Of a stretch of DNA of 45,579 nucleotides, positions 45,529 through 45,579 are shown one piece after another. The first letter of the stretch is position 1, and each line of letters begins with the position of its first letter. The stretch comes from Gammaproteobacteria bacterium CG11_big_fil_rev_8_21_14_0_20_46_22 (lineage in GTDB: Bacteria > Pseudomonadota > Gammaproteobacteria > UBA12402). The DNA lies in contig PCWT01000048.1 of NCBI GenBank assembly GCA_002796245.1, positions 174,501 to 220,079 of the forward strand. The letters are read 5' to 3'. The position numbers and the translations under genes were made by a program. Below the pieces are notes generated by a model, which made no database searches, was not told the origin of the DNA, and saw only the letters and a list, made by a program, of their open reading frames with translations.

Positions 45529-45579
45529 TCATGCCGCTTTTCTTTCTTCCCAATAATCATTCCACTGTCCATTGGCGCG
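45529..45579 (-). CDS. 3' fragment of a gene entering from the right (16 codons)
   Basis: On the minus strand an open frame enters from the window end and stops at TGA (45531-45529), encoding RANGQWNDYWEERKAA. The tryptophan-rich, polar tail would fit the end of a transposase-like protein, but 16 residues do not allow an assignment. Confidence 0.3.
   Translation of the reverse strand, partial: RANGQWNDYWEERKAA

Overview
The window is chromosomal DNA of a gammaproteobacterium, most likely from the Legionellales (Coxiella/Legionella side). The grounds are a gamma-type housekeeping set (glyQS, acnA, rplM-rpsI-sspA-sspB, eno-ftsB, surE-rpoS, ubiG, rsmI, gyrA) together with a complete mevalonate pathway, which is rare among proteobacteria but known in Coxiella and Legionella. 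The assignment is inference; no rRNA or tRNA gene was found. Genes are densely packed, with many ATGA/TGATG/TAATG overlaps. No prophage, CRISPR array or complete insertion sequence is visible.

Layout. 1-1969: a gene-poor leader with a strong inverted repeat, then an unrecognised 480-aa protein with repetitive ends. 1998-6191 (-): glyQ-glyS-gmhB-dapB, an overlapping operon. 6406-8686: GtrA-like flippase, YdjC-family deacetylase and a convergent GT87-type glycosyltransferase, probably envelope or polyprenyl-linked sugar chemistry. 8751-9819: an HU protein with a histone H1-like tail, and a thioredoxin-fold [2Fe-2S] ferredoxin. 9875-12535 (-): acnA. 12829-14834: rplM-rpsI (S9 carries a 20-residue insertion) and sspA-sspB. 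15075-17094 (-): an OmpR/EnvZ-type two-component pair. 17233-26897: eno-ftsB, then HMG-CoA reductase, HMG-CoA synthase, two GHMP kinases, diphosphomevalonate decarboxylase, IPP isomerase, surE, rpoS and a small PepSY protein.

The right half holds ubiG (-), a class II glutamine amidotransferase, an APC-type amino acid transporter (-), dps-rsmI, a small membrane protein (-), gyrA, and a seven-gene mrpABCDEFG Na+/H+ antiporter operon (34440-39845). It ends with two unrecognised proteins (possibly lineage-specific), an MFS transporter, thymidine kinase and a DUF4143 AAA ATPase preceded by a 32-bp iterated motif.

The most interesting feature is the position of the mevalonate operon. It lies between ftsB and surE, where Pseudomonas and Escherichia carry the MEP-pathway genes ispD and ispF. 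It therefore looks like one isoprenoid route replacing the other in situ, with truD, pcm and nlpD also absent and rpoS left as a promoter-distal gene of the isoprenoid operon. Other points worth a second look are the S9 insertion, the H1-HU fusion, the 32-bp repeat array, and the orphan proteins at both ends.
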